42,829 bases of DNA, from contig NZ_JAPSKQ010000040.1 of assembly GCF_031181555.1 (NCBI RefSeq), positions 1 to 42,829 of the forward strand. The letters run 5' to 3'. The DNA is from Streptomyces sp. (GTDB taxonomy: Bacteria > Actinomycetota > Actinomycetes > Streptomycetales > Streptomycetaceae). Each line of letters opens with the position of its first letter. Position 1 is the stretch's first letter. The position numbers and the translations under genes were made by a program. The notes under the pieces were generated by a model. It was not told the DNA's origin, did no database searches, and saw nothing but the letters and a program-made list of their open reading frames with translations. Of the stretch, positions 25,005 through 32,891 are shown one piece after another.

Positions 25005-25916
25005 ATGACCACCGCGACCACCACCACCGGCACCCAGGTCCCCGACCTCTACCCGACGCGGGGCACCGCCGAGGTGCTCACCCCGCGCCAGGACCCGGTC
25101 GTCTGGGGCGCCCCCGACGCGGCCGGCCCGATCACGCCGGCCGACCTCGGGTCGTTCGAGCGTGACGGCTTCCTCGCCATCGACCAGCTGATCGGCGAGG
25201 ACGAGGTCGCCGTCTACCGGGACGAGCTGAACCGCCTGGTCACCGACCCGGAGATCCGGGCCGACGAGCGGTCGATCGTCGAGCCGAAGTCCAAGGAGAT
25301 CCGCTCGGTCTTCGAGGTGCACAGGATCAGCGAGGTGTTCGCGCGCCTGGTGCGCGACGAGCGCGTCGTCGGCCGCGCCCGGCAGATCCTCGGCTCGGAC
25401 GTCTACGTCCACCAGTCGCGGATCAACGTCAAGCCGGGCTTCGGGGCCAGTGGCTTCTACTGGCACTCGGACTTCGAGACCTGGCACGCCGAGGACGGTC
25501 TGCCGCGGATGCGGACGGTGTCCGTGTCGATCGCGCTGACCGAGAACTTCGACACCAACGGCGGGCTCATGATCATGCCGGGGTCGCACAAGACGTTCCT
25601 CGGCTGTGCGGGGGCCACGCCGAAGGACAACTACAAGAAGTCGCTGCAGATGCAGGACGCGGGCACGCCGTCCGACGAGGCGCTGACCGCGCTGGCGTCC
25701 GAGCACGGCATCAAGCTGTTCACCGGCAAGGCCGGCTCGGCGACCTGGTTCGACTGCAACTGCATGCACGGCTCCGGCGACAACATCACGCCGTTCCCGC
25801 GCAGCAACGTGTTCATCGTGTTCAACAGCGTCGAGAACGCGGCGGTCGAGCCGTTCGCGGCACCGGTGCGGCGACCGGAGTTCATCGGGGCGCGGGACTT
25901 CACGCCGGTGAAGTGA
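25005..25916 (+). CDS. ectD: Ectoine 5-hydroxylase EctD
   Basis: This 303-residue Fe(II)/2-oxoglutarate dioxygenase converts ectoine to 5-hydroxyectoine. The iron-binding HxD is in GFYWHSDFETWHAEDGLPRM (His about 154), the distal His is in NCMHGSGDNITPFPRSN (about 255), and VHQSRINVKPGF and NGGLMIMPGSHKTFLGC are EctD signatures. The N-terminal 25 residues are Thr-rich and variable. It sits last in ectABCD, six bases after ectC, and is followed by a very strong terminator. The producer should therefore accumulate both ectoine and hydroxyectoine. Confidence 0.97.
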   Translation: MTTATTTTGTQVPDLYPTRGTAEVLTPRQDPVVWGAPDAAGPITPADLGSFERDGFLAIDQLIGEDEVAVYRDELNRLVTDPEIRADERSIVEPKSKEIRSVFEVHRISEVFARLVRDERVVGRARQILGSDVYVHQSRINVKPGFGASGFYWHSDFETWHAEDGLPRMRTVSVSIALTENFDTNGGLMIMPGSHKTFLGCAGATPKDNYKKSLQMQDAGTPSDEALTALASEHGIKLFTGKAGSATWFDCNCMHGSGDNITPFPRSNVFIVFNSVENAAVEPFAAPVRRPEFIGARDFTPVK

Positions 25917-25947
25917 GCGCGTCACGTCACAGCGCGTGACCTGTACC

Positions 25948-25992
25948 GCGGGCCGGTGCCTCCTCGTGCGGGACGAGGAGGCACCGGCCCGC
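25948..25992. terminator. Bidirectional terminator between ectD and the convergent PLP gene
   Basis: A perfect 20-bp stem (25948-25967 with 25973-25992, beginning GCGGGCCGGTGCCTCC) encloses a 5-nt GC-rich loop. It lies in the 105-bp gap between convergent genes and can act on both strands. Confidence 0.9.
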
Positions 25993-26021
25993 TGCCGTGC
26001 GCCCGGCCCCGGCCGCGGCGC

Positions 26022-27074
26022 TCAGCGGGACAGCGCGTCCAGCAGCCGGTCCACGTCGGCGGCCGTGTTGTACAGGTGGAACGACGCCCGCAGGTTGCCC
26101 GCCCGGTCGGACACCGCGATCCCGGCCTCGGCCAGCTCCGGCTGGAGACGGCCGAGGCCGGGCACGGAGACGATCGCCGAGCCGGGCGAGGGCACCGGCT
26201 CGTGGCCCAGCGCGGCGAGCCCCGCGCGGAAGCGGTCGGCGAGGGCCAGGTCGTGGGCGCGGATCGCGTCCACGCCGATCTCCTCGACGAGTTCGAGGGA
26301 GGCGCGCAGTCCCGCGTAGGTGAACAGGGCGGGGCTGGAGTCGAACCGGCGGGCGGAGCGGGCGAGTTCGGCGACGGGGCCGTAGCAGCTGTCCCAGGGC
26401 CTCTCCCCCGCGACCCAGCTCGCCTGCACCGGCGTCAGATCGCCGAAGTCCTCGGGCACGACGAGGAAGGCCGCCCCGTGCGGGCCGAGCAGCCACTTGT
26501 AGGTGATGGAGACGGAGTAGTCGAACGCGCCGGCCTCCACCGGCAGCCAGCCGACCGCCTGGGAGAAGTCGACGTAGGTGCGCGCCCCGTGCGTCCGGGC
26601 CGCCTCGCGCAGCGCGGGCAGGTCGGCGATCCGGCCGTCGGCGGACTGCGCGGCGCTGACCGCGACCAGCGCGGTGCCCGGCCGGACGGAGTCGGCGAGC
26701 CGCTCCAGCGGCACGGCCCGCACCTTGAGGTCGCCGCGGGTGTGGAACGGGTTGAGGACGGAGGCGAAGTCGTCCTCCGCGGTGAGGACTTCGGCACCCG
26801 GCGGCAGCGATGCCGCGACCAGCGCGGTGTGCAGGGCGACCGTGGCCCCGGCCGCGACCCGCTCGACGGGGACGCCGGCCAGCCGGGCGTAGGCGGCACG
26901 ACAGGCCTCGACGTCGGCGAACAGCGGATCCAGCGAACGGCCCTCCGCGCGGAGCCGCACGGCGTCCTGGAGCGCGGACACGGCGCGGGCCGGCAGGAGG
27001 GCGCTGCTCGCGGTGTTCAGGTAGGTGTTCTTCGGGGCGAACTCGGCACGGACGAGGTTCTCGAAGGTCTCCAT
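26022..27074 (-). CDS. Class V aminotransferase-fold PLP enzyme
   Basis: The 350-residue protein resembles the aminotransferase V/cysteine desulfurase-like group: NTYLNTASSALLPARAVSAL at the N-terminus, VAAGATVALHTALVAASLP, ALVAVSAAQSADGRIADLP, TYVDFSQAVGWLPVEAGA and the PLP lysine in SVSITYKWLLGPHGAAFLVV. No persulfide-bearing cysteine loop is seen, so a desulfurase role is not supported. The substrate is unknown. METFEN at 27074 is chosen because homologous sequence starts about there; an in-frame ATG at 27110 would add 12 residues. Neither has a strong RBS. Confidence 0.82.
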   Translation of the reverse strand: METFENLVRAEFAPKNTYLNTASSALLPARAVSALQDAVRLRAEGRSLDPLFADVEACRAAYARLAGVPVERVAAGATVALHTALVAASLPPGAEVLTAEDDFASVLNPFHTRGDLKVRAVPLERLADSVRPGTALVAVSAAQSADGRIADLPALREAARTHGARTYVDFSQAVGWLPVEAGAFDYSVSITYKWLLGPHGAAFLVVPEDFGDLTPVQASWVAGERPWDSCYGPVAELARSARRFDSSPALFTYAGLRASLELVEEIGVDAIRAHDLALADRFRAGLAALGHEPVPSPGSAIVSVPGLGRLQPELAEAGIAVSDRAGNLRASFHLYNTAADVDRLLDALSR

Positions 27075-27170
27075 GGAACCACTCTGCGGCCCCGGGATCT
27101 CCCCGTCCATTGCTTAATTCTGCGCGATGTGGCCAAGGAACGCTTATGAGTGCGGCCCGACCCGGGCGTT

Positions 27171-27908
27171 TCAGCGCCGCGGCACCGCGCACCCGTCCGG
27201 GCCGCAGGCCTCCCCGCCGTCCTGGCCGTCGGCCGCCCCGGAGCCGCCGCCGACCGGCTTCGGCGTCGGGCGCTCGGCCCAGGCCTGGCTCAGCGCCCGG
27301 GCGAAGACCTCGGCGGGCTGGGCGCCGGAGACGCCGTACGTGCGGTCCAGCACGAAGAACGGCACCCCGGTCGCGCCGAGCTCGGCGGCCTCGCGCTCGT
27401 CGGCGCGGACCCCGTCGGCGTACGCCTCCGGGTCGGCGAGGACCCGACGGGCGGCGTCCGCGTCCAGACCGGCGGCGCCGGCCAGCTCGACGAGCCGTTC
27501 GTCGTCGTTGTAGACGGAGCGCTCCTCGGCGAAGTTGGCCCGGTACAGCAGGTCGAGCAGCTCCGTCTGGCGGCCCTGCTCGCGGGCGAGGTGCAGCAGG
27601 CGGTGCATGTCGAAGGTGCTGCCGTGGTCCCGGCCCCGGGTGCGGTAGGGCAGGCCCTCGGCGGCGGCCTGGGCGCCCAGGTTGTCCTCACCGGCCTCGG
27701 CCTGCGCCTCGCTCATGCCGTACTTCCCGGTGAGCATCGTGATCACGGGCTGGACGTCGTCCTTGGCGCGGCCCGGGTCCAGCTCGAAGGAGCGGTGCAC
27801 CACCTCGACCTCGTCGCGGTGCGGGAAGGCGGCCAGCGCCTTCTCGAAGCGGGCCTTTCCGACATAGCACCAGGGGCAGGCGATATCGGACCAGATCTCG
27901 ACGCGCAT
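27171..27908 (-). CDS. FrnE-like DsbA family oxidoreductase
   Basis: This 245-residue thioredoxin-fold protein has no signal peptide and is therefore cytoplasmic. The active site CPWC is in EIWSDIACPWCYVGKARFE near the N-terminus, followed by VHRSFELDPGRAK and the long helical insert STFDMHRLLHLAREQG. The conserved cis-Pro region is TGVPFFVLDRTYGVSGAQP, all typical of FrnE/2-hydroxychromene isomerase-like DsbA proteins. The tail carries a second pair, CGPDGC (C-x4-C), near the end. A C-x4-C motif is also known in Deinococcus FrnE. The start at 27908 places the conserved MRVEIWSD first; a longer reading would add an Arg-rich non-conserved segment. Confidence 0.88.
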   Translation of the reverse strand: MRVEIWSDIACPWCYVGKARFEKALAAFPHRDEVEVVHRSFELDPGRAKDDVQPVITMLTGKYGMSEAQAEAGEDNLGAQAAAEGLPYRTRGRDHGSTFDMHRLLHLAREQGRQTELLDLLYRANFAEERSVYNDDERLVELAGAAGLDADAARRVLADPEAYADGVRADEREAAELGATGVPFFVLDRTYGVSGAQPAEVFARALSQAWAERPTPKPVGGGSGAADGQDGGEACGPDGCAVPRR

Positions 27909-28031
27909 CGTGTCGGCACTCTCCAGGGGGTACGGGTACGGAGGCTCCCTCCGCCGACTGCGTGAACGTTCAAGCGGTCTCTTCCATTCCCCGGGCACGG
28001 CGCACCGCGGGCGGAGGCGGTGGCCGCCCGC

Positions 28032-28640
28032 TCAGCTTCCGTCCCTGAGGTCGCGCGGCCCGCCCGGCCGGAACTCGATGTGGTCGTACGTCACCACGCA
28101 GCCCTCGCCCGTCGGCGACTGGGTCATGAAGCCGACCAGCGCGGCTGCCGACTCCTCCTCGTCGCCGAGGGTGAAGAGGCGGACGAAGGTCCAGCGCTCA
28201 CCGTCGCGGGAGGCGTGGAAGGCGAAGGCGCGGCCGGTGCGGCTCACCCGGAGCCAGACGGAACCGCCCTCGACGGTGAAGGAGTTGGCGTCGTCGGAGT
28301 GGCCCCGGGTGACCACCGTGCAGACGGTGGGCACGTCCGGGGAGTACTCCAGGCAGAGCTTGGCCCAGGCCCGTTCGCCGACGTGGACGTAGAGCACCCC
28401 GGCGTCGAAGGCGGCGGCGAAGCCGACCGTGACGCGGGCGATCAGCCGGAAGTCGCCCTCGGGCGCGCCCAGCAGGCGGGGCGCGTCGGCGGCGGGCTCC
28501 AGCGCCTCGCCGGTGGGCGGCACGAAGCGGTCCTGGCGGGCGCCCGCCCGGCCGGTCAGCACGCCGCCCTCGTACGACCAGTGGCCGTCGGGACCGTACG
28601 CGCGCAGGGTGAAGGGGAGTTCGGGAAGTTTCATGTCCAT
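28032..28640 (-). CDS. DUF1349 domain protein
   Basis: The 202-residue protein has no signal peptide. It matches the DUF1349 family as I know it (concanavalin-like beta sandwich): DFRLIARVTVGFAAAFDAGV, LYVHVGERAWAKLCLEYSP, SVWLRVSRTGRAFAFHASRD and GERWTFVRLF. Such proteins occur beside sugar-metabolism genes in many bacteria, but no activity is established to my knowledge. It is transcribed in the same direction as the aldehyde dehydrogenase upstream, separated by 117 bp that hold a dispersed repeat. Two ATG codons (28640 and 28634) are possible starts. Confidence 0.82.
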   Translation of the reverse strand: MDMKLPELPFTLRAYGPDGHWSYEGGVLTGRAGARQDRFVPPTGEALEPAADAPRLLGAPEGDFRLIARVTVGFAAAFDAGVLYVHVGERAWAKLCLEYSPDVPTVCTVVTRGHSDDANSFTVEGGSVWLRVSRTGRAFAFHASRDGERWTFVRLFTLGDEEESAAALVGFMTQSPTGEGCVVTYDHIEFRPGGPRDLRDGS

Positions 28641-28670
28641 CCGGTGATTCTCCCAGGCCCGCCGCGGCTC

Positions 28671-28740
28671 CCCCGAAGGGGCGCGGGGAACCGCGCGATC
28701 AGCCGCACACGACCCGCGGCCGGCGATTCCACCGCGCCCC
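28671..28740. repeat. Streptomyces dispersed intergenic repeat
   Basis: The segment contains GAAGGGGCGCGGGGAACCGC followed by GCGATCAGCCGCACACGACC and a further GC-rich tail. I recognise this as close to a very frequent Streptomyces intergenic element (usual form GGGGCGCGGGGAACTGCGCG followed by ACCAGCC). It lies between the aldehyde dehydrogenase and DUF1349 genes and may also act as a terminator. Copy number cannot be seen from this window. Confidence 0.6.
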
Positions 28741-28757
28741 CGACGGCGCTCCCCCGC

Positions 28758-30287
28758 TCAACGCTCCAGGCGGCCGTTGAAACGGCGCGGCAGTCCGAGC
28801 GGGTTGTCGTCCCGCAGCTCGGCCGGCAGCAGCGCCTGAGGCGTGTTCTGGTACACGACGGGCCGCAGCCACCGCTCGATGGCCGTGCCGCCCACGGACG
28901 TGGACGTGGAGGTCGTCGCCGGGTAGGGCCCGCCGTGGTGCTGCGCGGGGGCCACGGCGACGCCCGTCGGCCAGCCGTTCACGAGCACGCGGCCGGCCAG
29001 GGGGGTCAGCTCCCGCACGAGTTCCGCGCCGCGTCCCTCGCCCTCCGCCTCTTCCGCGGACAGCTGGACGGTCGCGGTGAGGTTGCCCGGCAGCCGCGAC
29101 AGCACGGCCCGCGCCTCGGCCTCGTCCTCGTAGCGGGCCACCACGGTGACCGGGCCGAAGCACTCCTCGAGGAGCAGGTCGTGTTCGCCTTCCTGAGCCA
29201 GCCGGCCCGCCGGGACGGTGAGGAAGCCCGCGCTGACCGTGTGCTCGCCGCCCGAGCCCGGTGTCACCGGGGACTCCACGTCGGGCAGCTGGGCGCGCTC
29301 GGCGACGCCGGCGACGAAGTTGTCGCGCATGCGGTGGTCGAGCAGGACGCCCGCGTCGGTGTCGCTGACGGCGTCCGTCAGCGACTTCACCAGCCGGTCA
29401 CCGGCCGCGCCGGCCGGGGCCAGGACCAGGCCCGGCTTCACGCAGAACTGGCCGACGCCCAGCGTCATCGAGCCCGCCAGGCCCGCGCCGATCGCCTCGG
29501 CGCGCTCGGCCGCCGCGGCCTCGGTGACGAGGACCGGGTTCAGGGAGCCCAGCTCGCCGTGGAACGGGATCGGGACCGGGCGGGCGGCGGCCGCGTCGAA
29601 CAGGGCGCGGCCGCCGCGGACCGAACCGGTGAAGCCGGCCGCCGAGACCAGCGGGTGCTTGACGAGCTCGACGCCGGCCTCGAAGCCGTGCACCAGGCCG
29701 AGCACGCCCTCGGGGAGGCCGTGCCGGGCGGCGGCCCGGCGCAGCACCTTGGCGACCAGCTCGGACAGGCCCGGGTGGTCGGGGTGGGCCTTGACGACGA
29801 CCGGGCAGCCGGCCGCGAGCGCGCTCGCGGTGTCGCCGCCGGGGACGGAGAAGGCGAAGGGGAAGTTGGAGGCCGAGTAGACGGCGACGACGCCCAGCGG
29901 GACCTTGTAGCGGCGCAGGTCCGGGACGGGCGGGGTGGCGGTGTCGTCGGGGTGGTCGATGACGACGTCGAGGAAGGCGCCCTCGTCGACGATCCCGGCG
30001 AAGGCCCGCAGCTGGTAGCAGGTGCGGGCGAGTTCGCCGGTCAGCCGGACCGGACCGAGCGCGGTCTCGGCGTCGGCGGTCTCGACGAGCGCGTCCTTGG
30101 CCGCCTCCAGCTCCTCGGCGGCCGTGCGCAGGAAGGCGGCGCGGACGGTGCGGTCGGCCAGCGCCTCCCGCGCGTCGTGCGCGGCCCGGACGGCGGCGTC
30201 CACCTCCTGGGCCGTGGCCTCCACCGCAACCTGTTCACGCTGCTTCCCGGTTCGGGGGTCGACACTCCAGACTGGTGCTGCTGCCAC
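28758..30287 (-). CDS. Alpha-ketoglutaric semialdehyde dehydrogenase (NADP type)
   Basis: This 509-residue aldehyde dehydrogenase belongs to the group oxidising 2,5-dioxopentanoate to 2-oxoglutarate, the last step of oxidative uronate/aldarate, pentose and hydroxyproline breakdown. The catalytic residues are Glu245 in IPFHGELGSLNPV and Cys282 in LGVGQFCVKPGLVL. The GQFC(V/T)KPG form and YSASNFPFAFSVPGGDTASA are typical of this group. GTG 30287 was chosen because GGAGGGA lies 7 bases upstream; an earlier GTG at 30302 overlaps that RBS. It is divergent from the IclR regulator, which probably controls it. Nearby pectin genes make an aldarate role attractive, but this is inference. Confidence 0.88.
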   Translation of the reverse strand: MAAAPVWSVDPRTGKQREQVAVEATAQEVDAAVRAAHDAREALADRTVRAAFLRTAAEELEAAKDALVETADAETALGPVRLTGELARTCYQLRAFAGIVDEGAFLDVVIDHPDDTATPPVPDLRRYKVPLGVVAVYSASNFPFAFSVPGGDTASALAAGCPVVVKAHPDHPGLSELVAKVLRRAAARHGLPEGVLGLVHGFEAGVELVKHPLVSAAGFTGSVRGGRALFDAAAARPVPIPFHGELGSLNPVLVTEAAAAERAEAIGAGLAGSMTLGVGQFCVKPGLVLAPAGAAGDRLVKSLTDAVSDTDAGVLLDHRMRDNFVAGVAERAQLPDVESPVTPGSGGEHTVSAGFLTVPAGRLAQEGEHDLLLEECFGPVTVVARYEDEAEARAVLSRLPGNLTATVQLSAEEAEGEGRGAELVRELTPLAGRVLVNGWPTGVAVAPAQHHGGPYPATTSTSTSVGGTAIERWLRPVVYQNTPQALLPAELRDDNPLGLPRRFNGRLER

Positions 30288-30350
30288 CGCGGGTCCCTCC
30301 ACTTGATTGCCGCATGCAATGCCGCAGGATGTACGTCATCCACCAGGAGC

Positions 30351-30366
30351 GTTCGATATACTGAAC
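30351..30366. promoter_or_regulatory. Candidate IclR-family operator
   Basis: A palindrome GTTC-N8-GAAC with an AT-rich centre (gatatact) lies in the 142-bp region between the divergent dehydrogenase and iclR genes. IclR-family operators commonly have GTTC/GAAC-like arms around an AT-rich core, so autoregulation and control of the dehydrogenase are likely. The symmetry is seen; the regulator match is inference. Confidence 0.5.
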
Positions 30367-30429
30367 ACCGTCTCTGATGGTGAATATGCTGCGGAGACTA
30401 TTTCCCGGCGAACGAGGGGGTCAAGGGCG

Positions 30430-31203
30430 ATGTCGGCTGGCGAGACGGGCGGCGGGGCGCAGGTCAAGTCCGCGGTGCGGACCGTTGAACTCCTCGAGTA
30501 CTTCGCCGGACGCCCCGGCATGCATTCCCTCGCGGCCGTCCAGGAGGCCGTCGGCTACCCCAAGTCCAGCCTCTACATGCTGCTGCGCACCCTGGTGGAC
30601 CTCGGCTGGGTGGAGACGGACGCGACGGGCACGCGGTACGGCATCGGCGTGCGGGCGCTGCTGGTCGGCACCTCCTACATCGACGGCGACGAGGTGGTCG
30701 CGGCGGCCCGCCCGACCCTGGACCGGCTCTCGGACGACACGACGGAGACCATCCACCTCGCCCGGCTCGACGGCACCAACGTCGTCTACCTGGCCACCCG
30801 CCAGTCGCAGCACTACCTGCGTCCCTTCACCCGGGTCGGCCGCCGGCTGCCCGCCCACTCGACCTCGCTGGGCAAGGCGCTGCTGAGCACGTACTCGGAC
30901 GAGCAGGTGCGCAAGATGCTCCCCGAGACGCTGCCCGCCCTGACCGAGAACACCATCACCGACCGGGAGAAGCTCATCGAGGAGCTGCACCAGGTGCGGG
31001 AGCAGGGCTTCGCCGTGGACCGCGAGGAGAACACGCTCGGGCTGCGCTGCTTCGGCGTGGCGATCCCCTACCGCACTCCCGCGCGGGACGCGATCAGCTG
31101 CTCGGTGCCGGTGGCCCGGCTCACGCCCGCGCACGAGCAGACGGTCAAGGACGCCCTGTTCGACGCGCGTGACCGGCTGACCCTGGCGACCCGGAGGCTC
31201 TGA
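30430..31203 (+). CDS. IclR family transcriptional regulator
   Basis: This 257-residue DNA-binding protein has an N-terminal winged helix (VKSAVRTVELLEYFAGRPGM...YPKSSLYMLLRTLVDLGWVE, about 15-75) and a C-terminal effector domain (ETIHLARLDGTNVVYLA, RLPAHSTSLGKALLSTYSDE, EQGFAVDREENTLGLRCFGV), the standard IclR layout and length. Divergent from the alpha-ketoglutaric semialdehyde dehydrogenase with a GTTC/GAAC palindrome between, it probably regulates that gene in response to an aldarate, keto-sugar acid or related metabolite. ATG 30430 precedes the conserved domain; readings from upstream are not supported by an RBS. Confidence 0.9.
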   Translation: MSAGETGGGAQVKSAVRTVELLEYFAGRPGMHSLAAVQEAVGYPKSSLYMLLRTLVDLGWVETDATGTRYGIGVRALLVGTSYIDGDEVVAAARPTLDRLSDDTTETIHLARLDGTNVVYLATRQSQHYLRPFTRVGRRLPAHSTSLGKALLSTYSDEQVRKMLPETLPALTENTITDREKLIEELHQVREQGFAVDREENTLGLRCFGVAIPYRTPARDAISCSVPVARLTPAHEQTVKDALFDARDRLTLATRRL

Positions 31204-31206
31204 GCG

Positions 31207-31707
31207 ATGCACCCGACGAACGCCACGAACGCGATGGACATCGCCCTGCGCGCGGTGCACGACAGCGACCTGCCCGTCTTCTACCGGCAGTTGAACGACC
31301 CGGACGCCCTGCGCATGGCGGCCTTCACCCCCGCGGACCCGGCCGACCGGGACGCCTTCGACGCCCACTGGGCCCACATCCGCAGCTCACCGGCCATCGT
31401 CGTGCGCACGGTGCTGGGCGACGGTGACGTGGTCGGCCACGCGGCGGTGTACGGGGAGCCGGGCGAACGCGAGGTGACGTACTGGGTCGACCGGGCGTAC
31501 TGGGGCCGGGGCATCGCCACGACCGCGCTGCGCGCGCTGCTGGCCGAGGTGACCGGGCGTCCGCTGTACGCGCGCGTGGCCGCGGACAACGCGGGGTCGC
31601 TGCGCGTGCTGGAGCGGTGCGGTTTCGAGGTCTCCGCGCGGGCCACGGCGTACGCGCCCGCGCGGGGTGCGGAGATCGACGAACTGGTGCTGACGCTGGG
31701 CGGCTGA
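31207..31707 (+). CDS. GNAT family N-acetyltransferase
   Basis: This 166-residue protein is related to RimJ/RimL-type acetyltransferases. The acetyl-CoA-binding motif is in VTYWVDRAYWGRGIATTALR, followed by the family's VAADNAGSLRVLERCGFEVS. The N-terminal part IALRAVHDSDLPVFYRQLND is also typical. It begins three bases after the iclR stop and is probably cotranscribed. The substrate is unknown; proteins of this type acetylate small amines, antibiotics or protein N-termini. A terminator-like hairpin follows at 31774. Confidence 0.87.
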   Translation: MHPTNATNAMDIALRAVHDSDLPVFYRQLNDPDALRMAAFTPADPADRDAFDAHWAHIRSSPAIVVRTVLGDGDVVGHAAVYGEPGEREVTYWVDRAYWGRGIATTALRALLAEVTGRPLYARVAADNAGSLRVLERCGFEVSARATAYAPARGAEIDELVLTLGG

Positions 31708-31773
31708 CCGCGCGTCATGCGTCGCGGGGGCGGGCTTCGGTTCCCGTCCGGGCGGGCACGGCCCGCGGCGGCG

Positions 31774-31796
31774 GGCGCGAGGTGCGACCTCGCGCC
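31774..31796 (+). terminator. Terminator after the GNAT gene
   Basis: A perfect 10-bp stem GGCGCGAGGT/ACCTCGCGCC with a 3-nt loop lies 66 bp after the stop codon, within the 170-bp gap before the next gene. There is no U-tract. Confidence 0.65.
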
Positions 31797-31877
31797 GGTG
31801 CCCCTCCCCCGCGCGGCGGAGGCGGATCGTCGCCGCGCAGGAGGTGCCCGCGGGCGGCCGCGCGGGAACGTGGGCGC

Positions 31878-32891
31878 ATGCCGCAGACACTCGCCCCCGC
31901 CGTCGCCGCCGACGGCACCGTGCTCCCCCGCTCCCGCAGGCTGCTGCGCGCCGTCGCCGTCGTGGCCTGCCTGCCGTACCTCACCCTCAAGACCGCCTGG
32001 GTGGCCGGCAGCCACGCCGGCATCCCGGCGGGCAGCCCGCTGCTGGACCACGGCACCGAGACGGTCGTCGCGAACGTCCTCACGGTCCTGATGGACTGCG
32101 CCGTGATCGTGCTCGCGCTGCTGCTGACCCGGCCGTGGGGCCTGCGCGTGCCCGCGTGGCTGCTCGCGGCGCCGATGTGGGTCGCGACCGGGCTGCTGGC
32201 GCCGATCATGGCCGGCTATCCGCTCCAGCTGCTGGTGCGGGCGCTCGGCGGGAGCGCCGCGGGCACGTCCGGCGGCGGGGGCGAACCCTTCCTGCACGAG
32301 TGGGTGTTCGCCGTCGTCTACACCGGGTTCATCGTGCAGGGCCTCGCGCTGGGCGCGTTGTTCGCGCTGTACGCCCGGGACCGCTGGGGCCACCTGTGGC
32401 GCGGCCGGATGTGGGACCTGCCCGCCGGGCCGGCGGGGAGGGCGCAGCGGGCCACCGCGGTGGCGGCGGCCGTGCTCGCCCTGTTCCCGCTGGCGCTCCG
32501 GATCGTCTGGGCCCGCGGTGGCACGACCGGTCTGAGCGCGGGCGTCGTCGCGGACCGGGGCAGCGACTTCCACGTCCTGGAGTCCCTGTACGTCGTCTAC
32601 CTCCTGGCCGCGGTCACCGGTGGCGTCCTGCTGGCCTTCCGGCGCGCTCCGGCGCTGCCGGTGCGGGTGCCGCTCGTCCTCGCCGGGGTCGGCTCCGGTG
32701 CCGTGGCCTGCTGGGGCGGCTGGATGGCGGCGGCCGCGCTGCTGTCCTCGGGAGATCCCGCCGACCGCCCGACGGAGCTGATGCTCCTGACCTACGCTGG
32801 CCAGATGACCGTCGGCCTCCTCGTCGCCACCGTCGGCGCCCGTTTCCTCGCGGCGCGGGCCGCGAGGGCAGTGAAGCGTCCGGTGACGTGA
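31878..32891 (+). CDS. Multi-pass membrane protein coupled to a two-component system
   Basis: This 337-residue protein has about seven or eight predicted membrane segments, for example LLRAVAVVACLPYLTLKTAW, VANVLTVLMDCAVIVLALLL, AWLLAAPMWVATGLLAPIMA and ESLYVVYLLAAVTGGVLLAF. I do not recognise a catalytic or transport motif. Its stop overlaps the start of the histidine kinase gene by four bases, and kinase and response regulator follow directly. It may therefore be a sensory partner, regulated target or accessory of that system. ATG 31878 begins shortly before the first hydrophobic segment. Confidence 0.75.
   Translation: MPQTLAPAVAADGTVLPRSRRLLRAVAVVACLPYLTLKTAWVAGSHAGIPAGSPLLDHGTETVVANVLTVLMDCAVIVLALLLTRPWGLRVPAWLLAAPMWVATGLLAPIMAGYPLQLLVRALGGSAAGTSGGGGEPFLHEWVFAVVYTGFIVQGLALGALFALYARDRWGHLWRGRMWDLPAGPAGRAQRATAVAAAVLALFPLALRIVWARGGTTGLSAGVVADRGSDFHVLESLYVVYLLAAVTGGVLLAFRRAPALPVRVPLVLAGVGSGAVACWGGWMAAAALLSSGDPADRPTELMLLTYAGQMTVGLLVATVGARFLAARAARAVKRPVT

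Noticed and set aside
21050..25916. The aminotransferase at 21050 as part of the ectoine operon
   Set aside because: A perfect 19-bp terminator and about 540 bp of regulatory DNA separate it from ectA.
30288..30302. Earlier GTG start of the aldehyde dehydrogenase
   Set aside because: The first codons of that reading are themselves the GGAGGGA ribosome-binding site of the GTG at 30287.
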